Positions 46,389 to 58,760 of a stretch of DNA of 64,000 nucleotides are shown in pieces. Position 1 is the first letter of the stretch. Each line of letters begins with the position of its first letter. A program made the translations under genes and the position numbers. The stretch comes from Bryopsis sp. KO-2023 (Eukaryota > Chlorophyta > Ulvophyceae > Bryopsidales > Bryopsidaceae), in the NCBI GenBank assembly GCA_030272585.1, contig BSYQ01000008.1, positions 992,001-1,056,000 on the forward strand, given 5' to 3'. The notes beneath the pieces were generated by a model. It ran no database searches, was not told the origin of the DNA, and was given only the letters and a program-made list of their open reading frames with translations.

Positions 46389-47026
46389 GCTGACGGTTTT
46401 GTCGGGGGTGGGGTATTATCGATATGGTCGTTTACAGCAGGGGTCGGTTGTGAAAGAAGGGAGGGATGGGATTTAAGAAAGGAAATCAAAACACTTTATT
46501 CAAGTTCGCTCGAAAAAGAAGTCGGGAGGTTTGGGAAGTGGGGTGTGTGTGGAAATAGGGAACTAGCCGAGCGAAAAGAATCAAAATAGCAGCTGACGAA
46601 AGAAAGAAAAAAGGGAAATTTTCTTCTTTTTTTTTTCATGAAAGAAGTAACTGACAAAGCAAAAAGGGGAGGGAGGGGGTACGCATCAAGTGAGAAAATT
46701 GAAAAATCATAAGGTAAAAATGTGAGGACGAGTGAAAGGGTGGGGTAAAAAGTTGTCTGCAGGATGTCAAATGAGATTTTTTTTTTTTTGTTGCTCCTGT
46801 TCTGTAAATGGAGGTTCGGTCGAAAGGAGGTCATATATTACACGATTGTATTCTAGGGGTTCGTTCCCCATGGTAGTTTGGGGGGGGAGCGGTAGGTTTT
46901 GATGCAATGTTGAATATGTAACCAATTTGACTGCGTAGGATGACTATTGGCATTTGAAAAAAAGGGTGAATACCAAAGGGGAATGGCCCCAGCCCCTATA
47001 TAAGTAGAGTGTTAAATTCACATTCT
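46389..47026. other. 3' flank of the composite chromatin gene
   Basis: No gene is seen. A TATA-like tatataag lies at 46997-47004, about 30 bases before the hairpin series. On the minus strand the 46496-46834 segment is open but T/S/F-rich and featureless. Confidence 0.45.
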
Positions 47027-47218
47027 TACATGAAAGTATGACCTCTGCTCCAACCAAAGTCTCTTCAAATACGAAAACTTAAAAGTCCTGGCTGTTCAAA
47101 CTGCCAGCAACTACCCAACTGAATCACTTTGTTCCAGTTATCTGTTCTGGGTCAAACTGGATTTTAACCATCCATCTTCAGGGTATTCTTCAGGGCATCG
47201 ACCCTGAAGAATTTTTTT
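47027..47218 (+). ncRNA. Candidate small structured RNA with three hairpins and a terminal T run
   Basis: Three hairpins lie in order: ctggc/gccag (47088-47107), tccagtt/aactgga (47133-47161) and a perfect 11-base stem attcttcaggg/ccctgaagaat with loop catcga (47185-47212). A run of T follows at once (47212-47218), and a TATA-like box sits at 46997-47004. A TATA box, a compact structured body and a final T run would suit a polymerase III transcript such as a small nuclear or nucleolar RNA. No known RNA family is recognised, so this is a hypothesis from structure alone. Confidence 0.35.
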
Positions 47219-47276
47219 ATTATCATTTGATTCACGGACCCCAAACGTTGGATAGAGGGACTTGTAGCCTCATGAT

Positions 47277-47308
47277 TTCAAGAAATATGTATATATACAT
47301 ATCTTGAA
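47277..47308. repeat. Long AT-rich palindrome
   Basis: The outer arms ttcaag and cttgaa enclose a perfect 18-base palindrome, atatgtatatatacatat, with two extra A on the left. The arms can form a cruciform or hairpin. The function is unknown. Confidence 0.8.
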
Positions 47309-47839
47309 TTATGCATCGTTGACAGTTTTTTCAAAAGCAAAAAGGGAACGAAAGTCCAAAGCAAGTTACAGACGGTCCCTCCCTTAACTCAAACCCATTG
47401 CCACCCTCCCATCCAGCCTGACCAAAAATTCAATAATCATTCACATCCCCACCAATAATAGTCGATCCTCCATTTGATTCCAGATTTTCCCAAACCAGAC
47501 TGTCAAGTCCATTCAGCAACCAAGCCCTGCAACTCTATCCAGGCCCATAACATCATTCAATAAACGACCTCATTAAATTAAACACCAATGTGGTCATTAA
47601 AAAGAATTAAGAGTAACCATAACCACAACTATTCCAAAACATCATCCACTGACACGAGGTCGGAATTTCTTTCCCCCATCTGACTAGCAAACTCCGTTCG
47701 AACACGCAATCTTCAATAAACAAGAAAAGCGATTAAACAAAAAAAAGTATAAAAAAAAAGTTGATTCAATAAACGAAAGTAAAAAAAAAATCTTTTTGGA
47801 AGACATCATTGCTTGAACTTCGAAGACATACATCATCCC
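47309..47839. other. 3' flank of the sulfotransferase gene
   Basis: The region is A-rich, and I see no gene. It holds several aataaa-like words on both strands, as expected near transcript ends. Confidence 0.4.
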
Positions 47840-49163
47840 TTAAACCTCGCTCTTTTTCATGCCGAATTTCCGACCAAACTCTTTGTTGACCCCCTCTCTC
47901 ATTTCCTTGTAGTTGCCATAACCTGACACTGACTTGACCGTGGCGTCCCATTTCAGGTTGAACTTCTCTTGAACAGCATCCGAGAATTTGACCGGAGCTC
48001 GGTTTCCCTTGCTGACTTTCGCGTTCTCGCCACCGATTCCGGCAGTTGGAGGCCGACCCCAAGAAGAGTTGAAAAGCACCTTCAGCGGGCGGTCATCGAA
48101 CTTCTCCCAGTGCGTTCTCATGAACTCAAAGCTGGACTGAATCACAACCACACCCAATCTGTTGTCAGGAGGGGAAAAAAAAAAGCTACCAATTTCCGAG
48201 TGCATCCACATAGATAGTGCCATCCTTGGAAATTTTCTCAGAGGGGGGGACGGCAGCTAACCCACAAAAGAAAACCGGCTCATGTACAGAATCCCTTCGC
48301 CAGAAACCATGAAAGACGTCATTTACCAAGAGTAAGCCACACCTGTTTCACCACTAGATCAAGCAATTCGGCATCCCCCACTCCAATTCCGAGGAATTTT
48401 GACACCAGTTCGATACACGCTGGCAAATCCTTCACCATGTCTTCGTAGTGCAACCACAGCACGTTGGGGTCGTTTCGATGGGGGTACCAGCTTGCGACGA
48501 TGTCCCAATTGGATGACCTTTCCGCAAATGATTTGGCAGCCCCCCGGCCAAGAAACACCGATTCCAGGAAGTCATTCACCGACACGGAGTCCTTGTCAAA
48601 TAGCCAGCCGTTGAAAAAATTGTAATGTGAAATCCCCGCTCGCTCCGGGTCCCTGAACACATGTTCAGCAATCCACAGCACTAGAATCAAATAATCCAGG
48701 TGATATTCCTAAAAATACGGGCTGAATTGTTGTGGACCGCCTTTAATAGGCAAACTTGCCCAATGTAACTTAAATATTCATTTACTGTTAAAATACATGT
48801 CTTTTCCTAGCTATCCATAGCGTTTGGGTCAAATAATCCAGGCGATACTGTAATGATACATTCTTTCTCCATCAGCAAAGAACACATCCCGATGATCGAA
48901 AACAAGGGGCAAACAAAAAGGAAAACCCCTGTAAAACCGACTGACTGACTGAGAATCAATATTCACCTCACGACAAAGACATATTTTCCAGCCCCTTTCG
49001 GACAATGTGGATACCAGGAGTGCGTTTTGTACACCCTGGGGAAGTGGCCCTGATCTTTGTTCAAATCTGTATATCCATAATCATGTGCCATTTCGATGTG
49101 AGGAATCACATTTTCAATGGAGTCGAAGTCCATGCTCCCTCCACTGCGAAGTCCATGGATTAT
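47840..49163 (-). CDS. Sulfotransferase, first exon not visible (partial)
   Basis: Three exons join in phase: 48967-49163, 48343-48652 and 47840-48136, giving 267 residues and a stop. Family features are SGGSMDFDSIENVIPHIEMA, the acceptor-side KTHSWYPHCPKGAGKYVFVV with the catalytic His of KTH, and the 3'-phosphate-binding motif RDPERAGISHYNFF across a junction. VLWLHYEDMVKDLPACIELV and SFEFMRTHWEKFDD follow. Cytosolic sulfotransferases move sulfate from PAPS to an alcohol or amine and are usually about 300-340 residues. The N-terminal P-loop (YPKSGTTW) should lie upstream of ATAATCCATGGACTTC at 49163, but I find no such exon before the dispersed repeat and the kinesin array. The usual GDWK end motif is replaced by KGNRAPVKFSDAVQEKF. 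The gene is therefore either 5'-truncated or has a distant first exon. Confidence 0.78.
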
Positions 49164-49762
49164 CTTACCAAAAACAATACAGCAGTATTCCGCTTATTTT
49201 GCCATTGGCTAGTGTAGCCTGCCTGCCTGCCGAAAAGGGGAAAGGGGGGTGTTAATCAATCTGGACTTCGTGTAATGAATCATGGCTCTCGTGAATTTCA
49301 TAAGTGAGTCGTCGAACGGGAGGACGCGCGGTGCAAAGGGAGCGATACGGCCGAACGAAATGAACGGAATGCAAAGAAAAATTGAAACGGCTCAACAAAA
49401 ATGACCGCACTGCAGTGAGAATATACAACCGTCGAATTATTTTTCGATATGACGAATCGCAACCGATTCGTGCCGTTTCTCACACCACCCGTGAGAGTTC
49501 CTTCGACTGATTCCAAAGTTTGGTTCGAATGCGCACGGGTCTGGGAAAGAGGAGATGTCGGACTTCGTATTATAAATCTGCCGCGTACTAAAACGCAAAC
49601 CACATGGTTTGCATACACGGGTGAACCCGGTTCTGAATTCTTGACCGCGTCCCTATCTTTTTGCCTGTTGGACAATGTTTGCCCTTCAGTTGGTGGCACT
49701 CTCGTGGAATCGGTCTACAAGTCGCAGGGACGTTGAGAAGGGGCAGAAAAGAGCTGGCTGCG
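49164..49762. other. Upstream flank of the sulfotransferase fragment
   Basis: A plus-strand frame at 49449-49736 is open for 95 codons from an ATG. It reads as an ordinary mixed protein (FVPFLTPPVRVPSTDSKVWF), but no donor or family match makes it certain. It could be a first exon of an unknown gene. No sulfotransferase P-loop is present on the minus strand. Confidence 0.35.
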
Positions 49763-50253
49763 TGATTGGAGTGTGCCGAGAGTTGACCGGAGTCAGGACC
49801 GGTTTTTGGCGGTCCGAACGTGTGTGCCTCAGTTGTGGCGTGTTCGTGTACAGAAAACGAGCTTTTCCATTATAGATTCCTTCCCGAGTGCTGAGAGTCT
49901 GTAACAGCAACAGTGACAGTAACAGTAATGGTGATAGTCTTTTCTTTAACAGTAATGGTAACAGTTTGCGTTCATGCTGGGCTCTGATCTTCGTTTTGGA
50001 CCCTGTTTCGTTTAAAGAATGCTGAAGCTTTTCCTTTGGGGTCGAAGGTGGTCATAAAGAAGGATATTCATACTGTCAGTGAATATCACAGAACAATCCT
50101 CACATCATTTCCCCATTTGTAGTGAATATCTTGAAAACAATAACACATTCCAGACCATTTACTCTTCTGCCAGCTCAGCATCCTCAGTCCTTACATCCCC
50201 CATTGCCTCAGCCAAAAATTCAGAGCACAACTGATGAATCTTTTGCATTCCAA
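49763..50253 (+). repeat. Dispersed repeat, copy 2 (inverted relative to 14.34-14.77 kb)
   Basis: It matches copy 1 over its whole length. The extra length comes from a taacag-type expansion near 49900-49960 and small insertions. It sits exactly between the sulfotransferase fragment and the first kinesin-array unit, so it may mark an old breakpoint. Confidence 0.85.
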
Positions 50254-51060
50254 ACGAAACCAGTTCTTCCCTTTTCTTTTCTATTGAATTCAGTGAATCC
50301 TTGCACTGGTCACTTGGCATCTTATATTTCCCAATTGATTGATCCCCCATCCTTTCTCCTTTGTCCAACACTCGAAGGGGTCTGGAGCAGTCACTCCAGG
50401 AACGGGTGCTGGGTTTTCTGGGAAACAAGACAAACTCGGCGTGAGAACAATGCTCCATGGCTGCCCTATTTTTTCAAACTCGTTTTTGCATCGTGCAACA
50501 GTTTTATTTCTGTTGGTGCAAAATTGATTGCTACACACCAGAGGTATTCTGTACCAATGCTGGTGAATTACCTGTGACAAAGACGGGCAGGGGTTTTTAG
50601 GAAGTCAGTCATCGCCGTTTGCTTCATTCTGTGCATTGGCAAGTTTTTCGCACTCAACAGACTTCAAAGCATGTGCTTCTTGGTCGATACACCAGCACAG
50701 TTGTTCAACCGGGATCCCCCACGTCTGTCAGGCCATTGCAGTTTCGCGCCCATTTCTCACAAATCCTATTTTTGACAATACAATTCAATAACTCAAAATT
50801 ATTCCTTTCTTTCTTTATCATTTGCTAGGTCGATAACTCAGGGCACCCCACATCCACCCCCATCAGATCCAACAACACTCAAATCTTCCAGGAAATAAAT
50901 CTCTTGAAAAATTCAATTAAGAAGGAGTTCCAATCCCGAACGATGGATCCACAGAAACACATGTTTTCAAAAAGACCCCCAACAACAAAGTGTTGATCTC
51001 GCATCAATCGGTTTCCTTGGTAGAATTCAGTTCTAAAAATGTTATTCCCACAGTCATTTC

Positions 51061-51510
51061 TTACCTTAATAGGAAAAAAAGCAATGATTCCACCTTGCTC
51101 CCCACCCCTTGCTTTGGCTCCCCCCTCTTCCCCTTGAATGGGGGGATCCAGCACTGTGGCCACCAGCCGAGGGCCCCTCTCCTGCAGCACCCGGGCTTGA
51201 GGCTCCATCTTGGTCGGCTTCCTCTTTTCGACTTCTTTTGGGCACCTGGGTATTGAAGGGGGCAAGCCCCCGGACAACTCTAGCTGGTTAATAGATTGTC
51301 ATGTAAGAATTATCCAAAAAAAGCATCAAATTGATCCCCGCAAGTGCAACTCTCTTACCATAGGTTTTCTTTCCGGGGAGTGTTTTTGTCTTCCGGCGCT
51401 GATTGCTCCTTGAGGGTATTGCAGGAGGGTTCCACTCGACGGCACCCCCCGGCACCCCCCGGCATCGACTTGGGGGAGCAGGGGTGGGGGCACTGCAACA
51501 CAAAAATGGA
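51061..51510 (-). repeat. Array block R1 (Lys/Pro-rich exons of the kinesin unit)
   Basis: On the minus strand two exon-like parts are separated by a GTAAGA donor and an AG acceptor. They read CSAPTPAPP-type and then CPKEVEKRKPTKMEP-type low-complexity protein. The palindrome gggggcaagcccccg is kept in R1, R2 and R3. Confidence 0.6.
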
Positions 51511-52949
51511 CCACCCTGCCAAGTTCCTCAGTCCCCTTTGCATGTCGTTCCCCATTTCTTTTTCAACGATTCCAATAAAATTTTCAAAACGGGCCAACAA
51601 ATAAAAGCTTCCTTCCTCTGATGTTCCTTAAACCACTAATATCTTTCTTTTTTCTTTCTCTGGCGAGAAGGTTTCGTCACTTGGCAGGAGCATCTGAAAT
51701 CCAACCCCAAAACTGCGAGCCACATCTTGAGCCCCTGTCCTCAAGATGCCTACGTTACCCTGGTGCATTCACACATGAAATCACTTGTCAATATTCTTTT
51801 CCTCCCTCAAGGCACTGCTTGCACATCTGGCTGCACTCGAAAATGACAGGTGAAGGGAGCTGGCCTGGCAAGGGGAACGCACCCTGTCAATGTCGAATGA
51901 CAATAGAGCATCTGTGTGTAGAGGTTGTCTTATGCAGCTTCCTCACAGCTTCCTTGCAGTTTCCTCTCCTCTGTTACTGGGTTGGCACTGTTTTGTTCAG
52001 AGGCACATTGCTACTGAATGGCTCAACTATTGTTGATATTCTTCTTTTTCTTCTTCTGCTTCCTTCCCCCCCTTTAGGCGATCTCCCTACATGTACACAA
52101 TTTTCTGATCAGCATGGTCCTGGTCGGGACACAGGGGTGCCAGGGATTGCTTTGCTCCCTATGGTTTGAGAAAAACTATACACAAGGAGAAAACGGTCCA
52201 GAAAAAGTCATCAGCAACCCTCCTACATTCGATGACAACTACCCGTCCAACAAGTTTGGACCTCAGTGTACGATTAAATGCATCTTATATTATTATGTTG
52301 AATGAAGTCCTTAATTGTTGGGCCCAACAACCCCCCCTCCTCTCTGAAATAAGAGAAACCTCAGAGGAAAAAGCTGACGAGAAAGATGTGGCAATGCCCT
52401 TCCTATTTTTCAACCTCCATTTACATAATGTAACAGTTCTATTTATTGCAATGATGGTGGAAAATTCGAAATTCTGAGCACCCTAGGCAAGCATCATTTA
52501 AAATTACCTCTGTGATAAAGCTGGGTTAGGGTTCTTAGGAAGTCACCCGCTGTCCCTCACTCCAATCTGTGCATTGCCCAATTTTTTAAGCTTTTTGCAC
52601 TCTAAACTCTTCAAAACATCTGTTTCTTGGTCGATATACCAGCACAAACTGCGAGGCGATTATCCAGCCAGCATCCTCCAAACCTGTGCACAACAGGATG
52701 AAACTCCTGTCAGGCAATTATGTATTCAAATTCCACAGAGCGTCTTTCTGTCGATGCAATGAAAAGGACAGCAAGAATCTTCGAAAACAACCAAAGCAAC
52801 ATTGGCAGTCTCACGACCACAAAATTTTTCAATCACAACACCTAGTTTTCAGCATTTGTTTTTTTCAAAGATCAATTTTGGCATTTACCATGCAATTGTG
52901 AGTGGAGAAGACCCGAAAAGAATTCTGTTGGCATTCCTTCTCTCAATTC

Positions 52950-54640
52950 CCTCAGCTCATCGAGCTCAAAGCCGCCGAGGTCGACCCCACAGGAGCCGGA
53001 GTGGGAGTAGGACCAGGCATTGGAATGATGGCTTTGGTGGTGGGGACCCTGTTGTTTGAACAACAGAAAACAAAAGGAAGTGCTGCTACAGATGTGAAGA
53101 GATTTGTTCCCTCCCTCAAGGGCTTCAGGTCTTCCTCCATCTTTTGTTTTTCAGTCATGGATGGTGCTGACAGCCTCCGCTCCCTTCGTTTACACAACCT
53201 TGGCAACTCTTCAAGTTTTGGGTCCTTTTTTTGGCTGCACTAGGTCAGCTTAGGTTGGAGATGGCTTCATAGATCTTTCCACTTTTGGCATTTTCTTGGG
53301 CCTAACCAATAACAATCACAGGATCCAATCACCACATATTCCCGCAATTGAGAAATTGGACCATCGAGTCTAATTGGTTCTGTAATCCGAGGACAGCCGT
53401 ACAGAGTTGAGAGCCCCATTGAATAGGATTTTACTTGTGCATACCTGTCCGAGGCTGATCTGTGACACTCTAACTCCAAACATGGCTGTCCTGAGGGTTC
53501 CCCCTCTGGAAGACATTCCCGGGTCAACGTGCATGAACATTACTTCCACTTGCCTGAAAGACTGTCTTGGAGCAATCGAGTTGCTATTTTCGAAAGGCAC
53601 GTGGTTGCTTTTGGAAGCCAAAGCTGCCAACGCACTCAAACTCTTGTTAATGTGGTTGGCTTCTTTCAAGCAGTCACCTGTTATTCACACCAGGTCCACA
53701 AGAATTGGAATCATCCCTGGCAGCTAAAAGAACTGAAAAAACCATACCACCAGGCATTAAAAAAAAAATCGAAGTGATAGCTCAGCAGCTCCTTTTTGAT
53801 CAATAAATATCGATTGTATTCTTACAGCTGTCGAGGCTGTACATACAGGAAGCAGCAACATAACACCTTGTTGGGCAACAGGAAATGAAAAATATCTGAC
53901 AGCATAATTACATCGGATTTTCAGCAGCAAAATCACTCCCTCACCTGTCACTTGATTTCTGGGATGCGTTCGCTACCAGCCAACTCTGCCAGGTGAAGGC
54001 ACCCGTGAGTTTCAACCCAGTCAATCTATTGGTACTGGCGTCCACTCCAGTCAGAACATTGTGCATCCTACTGGACCTATCATTCATTTCGGTGCTGCCC
54101 ACAGCCCTGTCATTGTATTGAATGTCCATCACCTCCAAAGCATTCTCTTTGCATTACACCGATTTCTGGACGGCATCCCGGACATTGAGGTCGCTCTTTT
54201 CGGTGGGTCAAATAGGATTGTTATTTTTATTCTCATCGTCCACCAGGAGGTCGCGGAGAGAACCTCATTGTAATTTCCAGCATTTGGAGGTTGATTTGAA
54301 AATCGACCTGCAAGAATTTATTTTTGGTCAGGCTGGGATGTCTCTATTACTTCAATATCGACAGATGCTCAAATCAATGCCATTGAGCTGAACAAAGCGC
54401 TACTCGTTCATCCCCAGAGAGTGAGGCTTTGATGGAGAACACGTTTCATGGAGATTGTTTGAAGTTGAAAACAAGCATTTGATTCCTACCTGCCATTGAT
54501 GGGCCGAAGCTGTCATAAACAAAGTCAGGGATGCTAACTGTTCGATCGGGCAACTGACATGGCCCATGGAGTCCAGAAAGAGCATTTCTTTTAACCCCTA
54601 ATCCTGCAAGTATTATCTTGCCTGGAAAAGACAACACATG
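52950..54640 (-). pseudogene. Kinesin-14-like motor segment, copy A (decayed)
   Basis: Read in minus order: a possible motor start (DFVYDSFGPSMAGRNQ), then MNDRSSRMHNVLTGVDAST (the SSRSH switch I motif), then CLHLAELAGSERIPEIK (switch II, DLAGSE). KEANHINKSLSALAALASKS and MFMHVDPGMSSRGGTLRTAM (alpha4-alpha6 region) follow. Small frame changes break the part between SNHVPFE and MFMHV, where copy B reads LLQDSLSGQAKSM. No P-loop (GQTGSGKT) was found. I read it as a decayed or partial gene of the kinesin-14 type, because the motor lies at the C-terminal side of the unit. Confidence 0.7.
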
Positions 54641-54835
54641 CACATCATGCTGAAATCAAAGAATATGATAGGTCGTATTGCAATAGGTTTGCATATGAGT
54701 GTGGGGATGAGATTTTTTCAACTGAATTATGTCAAGGAAACCAATCAATGCTTCCATCTCAATCCCTTCTACCGTTTTTCTAGTTTTGCAATTTCCTTCA
54801 TGAGTGATTTCTTCGAGCATGTGCAGCTTACCTTA

Positions 54836-55290
54836 ATTTGATAATAAGAAAACCTTGTAGCCATCCCGCCTCCCACCCCTTGCTTTGGCTCCCCCCTCTT
54901 CCCCTTGAATGGGGGGATCCAGCACTAGTGCCAGTACTGCGGCCACCAGCCGAGGGCCCCTCTCCTGCAACACCGGTCTTGGTCGGCTCCATCTTGGTCG
55001 GCTTCCTCTTCTTGGTCTGCTTCGGGCACCTGGGTTTTGAAGGGGGCAAGCCCCCGGACAACTCTAGCTAGTTAATAGATTGTCATGCAAAAACTTACAA
55101 AAAAAAGCACCACAATAATCCCCGCAAGTTCAACTGTCTTACCATAGACTGTGATTGCAATGATGCGTTCGCTTTGGGCTTGCTCCTTGCTTCTTGTGGG
55201 TGTTGCAGGAGGGTTCCACTCGACAGCAGCCTCGCTGGATCCCCCCGGCATCGACCTGGGGGAGCAGGGGTGGGGGCACTACACGAAAAC
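54836..55290 (-). repeat. Array block R2
   Basis: A second copy of the conserved block, with the same order of landmarks: the cttgctttggctcccccctc region, the gggcacctgg step, the gggggcaagcccccg palindrome and a GTAAGA donor (minus strand) at its right part. It includes an extra cactagtgccagta insertion relative to R1. Confidence 0.85.
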
Positions 55291-56199
55291 ACCACCATCC
55301 ATCCCATTCAGATCACCACCAAATCTTATTTCCAAGTTTACAAAAACCGTTCAACCAATGCCAGAAACTATGGCAACATGGACTGCCTTGACATAGTTTT
55401 CCGGAGCAAGAGTTTTCAATCCTGAAATCGCTCGTCAGCTCCCACACATCGATCCCCTGCATGGAAGCGGTCTGCCAACATTGGGCAAGTCCTTTGCTCG
55501 TTTTTTCCGTTATAATCCAAAATGTACCCTGATCGAAAGATAGGCCAGAGTTGACACCAAGCCATCCTAGAAAACAAATCACCCTGTCAATCAATAGAAA
55601 TACCATGATTTGATAAAGTACAACTTCCTAATTCTGGAAGTCCGAATCAAGCCAACAAGCATATTCATACCTGCCTGTCTCCTTGAAATTTGCTACCTCC
55701 AAAGCCATAGTGATCAGAGCTCCTGTTTTCTTTTTGTTTGTTTTGCGCAACATGACCCTGTCCTCCATATATGAAAAAAAGCCGTCGTGCTTTTTCTTGT
55801 GGGGCAGGGCAGAAGTTCACCCAAGAATCGCAACATCTTTAGCAGTCTTGTGTTTACTTCTTCTTCTTGTGTTTCCATATAACGTTTCTTGGTGTCAGAG
55901 CTGAACTTTAGGTCAAATTCGAATCATGTAAGTGGTCAGAATATAAAGGATTTGCAGCAAACAGTCACTGGAAAAAAAGTTCCCTTTGAAAAAAAAAGGT
56001 TGAAGTTGGTAAACCAAGAGCTAAAACTGTCAATCCCGCAAGTAAAAAGAAACCCTCAGACGAGAAAGATGTGGCAACAACACCCTTCCTGTTTTTTCAA
56101 ACTCTATTTCATATTGTTCAAGTGTTCTGTTTCAATAATGCGGGGGAAATGATGGTGAAAGATTCTAACTGCTACACACCAGCAAAGAATTCTGTTGGG

Positions 56200-58200
56200 A
56201 TTCCTTTTCTCAATTCCCTCAGCACATCAAACCCAAAGCCGCTCACCACCGCTGGGGCAGAACTGAGGAAGGACCAGGCACTGGAATGATGGCTTTGGTG
56301 GTGGGGACACTGTTGTTTGAGCAGCAGAAAACAAAAGGAAGTGCTGCTACAGATGTGAAGAGATTTGTTCCCTCCCTCAAGGGCTTCAGGTCTTCCTCCA
56401 TCTTTTGTTTTTCAGTCATGGATGATGCTGACAGCCTCCGCTCCCTTCGTTTCCATAACCTTGGCCAGCTCTTTGAGTTTTGGGTCCTTGTTTTGCTTGC
56501 TCTTGGTCACCTAAAGCTTGGAGATGGCTTCATAGATCTTTCCACTTTTGGCATTCTTCTGGGCCTAACCAATATCAAAACACAGGAATCAATCCCCACA
56601 GATTGAGCAAGGGCAGCCGAGTCTAATTGGTTCTGCAATTCTACGACACCCGTGCAGCATTGAGGATCCTTGAATAAGCCTTTCCTTGTGCATACCTGTC
56701 CGAGGGTGATCTGCGGCATTCTGGCTCCGAAAATGGCTGTACTGAGGGTTTCCCCTCTGGACGACATTTCTGGGCCAACGTGCATGAACATCATGGACTT
56801 GGCTTGGCCTGAAAGGCTATGTTGGAGCAATTGAGTTGTTATTTCTGAAAGGCACGCAGTCAACGTACTCAAACTCTTGGTAATGTGGTTGGCTTCTTTC
56901 AAGCAGTCACCTGCCATTCACACCATGTCCACAAAAATTGGAATCATTCCTGATAGCTAAAAGAAATGAAAAAAAACAACACCAGCAGGCCTAAATCGAA
57001 GTGGTATTTCAGCAGGGCCCCATTGAATAAGCATTTCCTTGTGCATACCTCTCCGAGGCTGATCTGCGACACTCTAACTCCAAACATGGCTGTACTGAGG
57101 GTTTCCCCTCTGGAAGACATTTCCGGGGCAACACGCATAAACATCATGGACTTGGCTTGGCCTGAAAGGCTATCTTGGAGCAATCGAGTTGCTATTTCTG
57201 AAGGCACGTGGTTGATTTTGGAAGCCAAAGCTGCCATCACCCCCCCAACTGTCAATGTGGGTCACCTGCCATTCACACCATGTCCACAAGAATTGGAATC
57301 ATCTCTGACAGCTAAAAAAATTGAAAAAAACACGCCAGCAGGCCTAAGTCGAAGTGGTATTTCAACAGGAAATGAAAAATATCAGACAGCATTATCACAT
57401 CTGATTTTCAGCAGCAAAAGCACTCCCTCACCTGTCGCTTGACTTCTGGCGATGCGTTAGCTACCAGCCAGATCTACCAAGTAAAGGCTGTGGGTTTGCA
57501 CCTCAATCAACCTGCTGGTACTGGCTTCCACTCCAGTCAGACACTGAGCGGCCATTGCACCTATCATTCATATTCCCCACAACCCTGTTATTGAATGCAA
57601 TGTCCATGACCTCCAGATGATCCTCTGTGCATTCCATCGATTTCTGGATGGCATCCGACATTTAGGCTGCTCTTTTCAGTGGAGCGGATGGCCAGTTTTT
57701 ATTTCTCTTCTTGTCGCGTCCCGGAGAGCCTTATTGTAGATTCCCAGCATTTGGCTGTCGATTCGAAAATTGACCTGAATTAGGAGCAATAGTTGACAAT
57801 CATCAGGAATTGTTTTGGACAGTATCACTCCTTTTTTTCTTTTCATATCTGGGGGGACTTCGTCTGTTTCTGGAGGGTGGTTTCATTCTCAAGTCGTTGA
57901 ATAAAAACTTCTGGGATGCCTCTAATACTTCCACATCAACAAATGCTCAATAAAAAAAATTATAATAATAATAATAAAAACTAAAGGAACACGTTTCATG
58001 GAGCAGTTCCGAGTTTGGAAACAAGCATTTGATTCCTACCTGGCCATTGAAGGGTCGAAGCTGTTCGAAAACACGGACAGGATGCTGACTTTTTGATTGG
58101 GAACATGACATGGGTCATGGAGTCCGGGATCAGCCTTTTTTTTAACCCTTAATCCCTCCACAGTCGGTCATTTCATCTTGGAATGGCTGCCTGGAAAAGA
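56200..58200 (-). pseudogene. Kinesin-14-like motor segment, copy B, with a duplicated exon block
   Basis: The switch II exon near 57430-57560 reads THSLYLVDLAGS and then a stop codon in the place of Glu/Gln, so this copy is broken there. The next exon occurs twice in tandem. One copy is at about 56990-57255 (AALASKINHVPSEIATRLLQ, then DSLSGQAKSMMFMRVAPEMS). The other is at about 56640-56917 (EANHITKSLSTL, then HSLSGQAKSMMFMHVGPEMS). A further exon near 56400-56510 reads DPKLKELAKVMETKGAEAVS. The P-loop exon is not seen. Confidence 0.7.
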
Positions 58201-58309
58201 AAACACATGCACGTCGTTGAAACACGTATTAATGATGGCAGCAAGTATGGGTCGATTTCTTTAATAGAATTCATATGAGAAACTCACATCTCCACAGTCA
58301 TTTCTTACC

Positions 58310-58760
58310 TTAATTGGAAAAAAAGCAATGATTCCACCTTGCTCCCCACCCCTTGCTTTGGCTCCCCCCTCTTCCCCTTGAATGGGGGGATCCAGCACTG
58401 CACTGCGGCCACCAGCCGAGGGCCCCTCTCCTGCAGCACCCGGGCTTGGTCGGCTCCATCTTGGTCGGCTTCCTCTTCTCGACTTCTTCTGGGCACCTGG
58501 ATTTAGAAGGGGGCAAGCCCCCGGACAACTCTAGCTAGTTAATAGATTGTCATGTAAACATTTAAAAAAAAAGCACCACATTGATCCCCGCAAGTACAAC
58601 TCTCTTACCATAGGTTTTTTTTCCAAAGCGTGTTTGCTTTGGGCCCGTTGCTTGCTCCTTGCTCCTTGAGGGTGCTGCAGGAGGGTTCCACTCGACGGCA
58701 GCCCGCTGGACCCCCCCGACATCGACCTGGGGGGGGCAGGGGTGGGGGCACTGCAGCACA
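58310..58760 (-). repeat. Array block R3
   Basis: A third copy of the conserved block, very close to R1. It keeps the palindrome and both splice-like borders. Confidence 0.85.
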
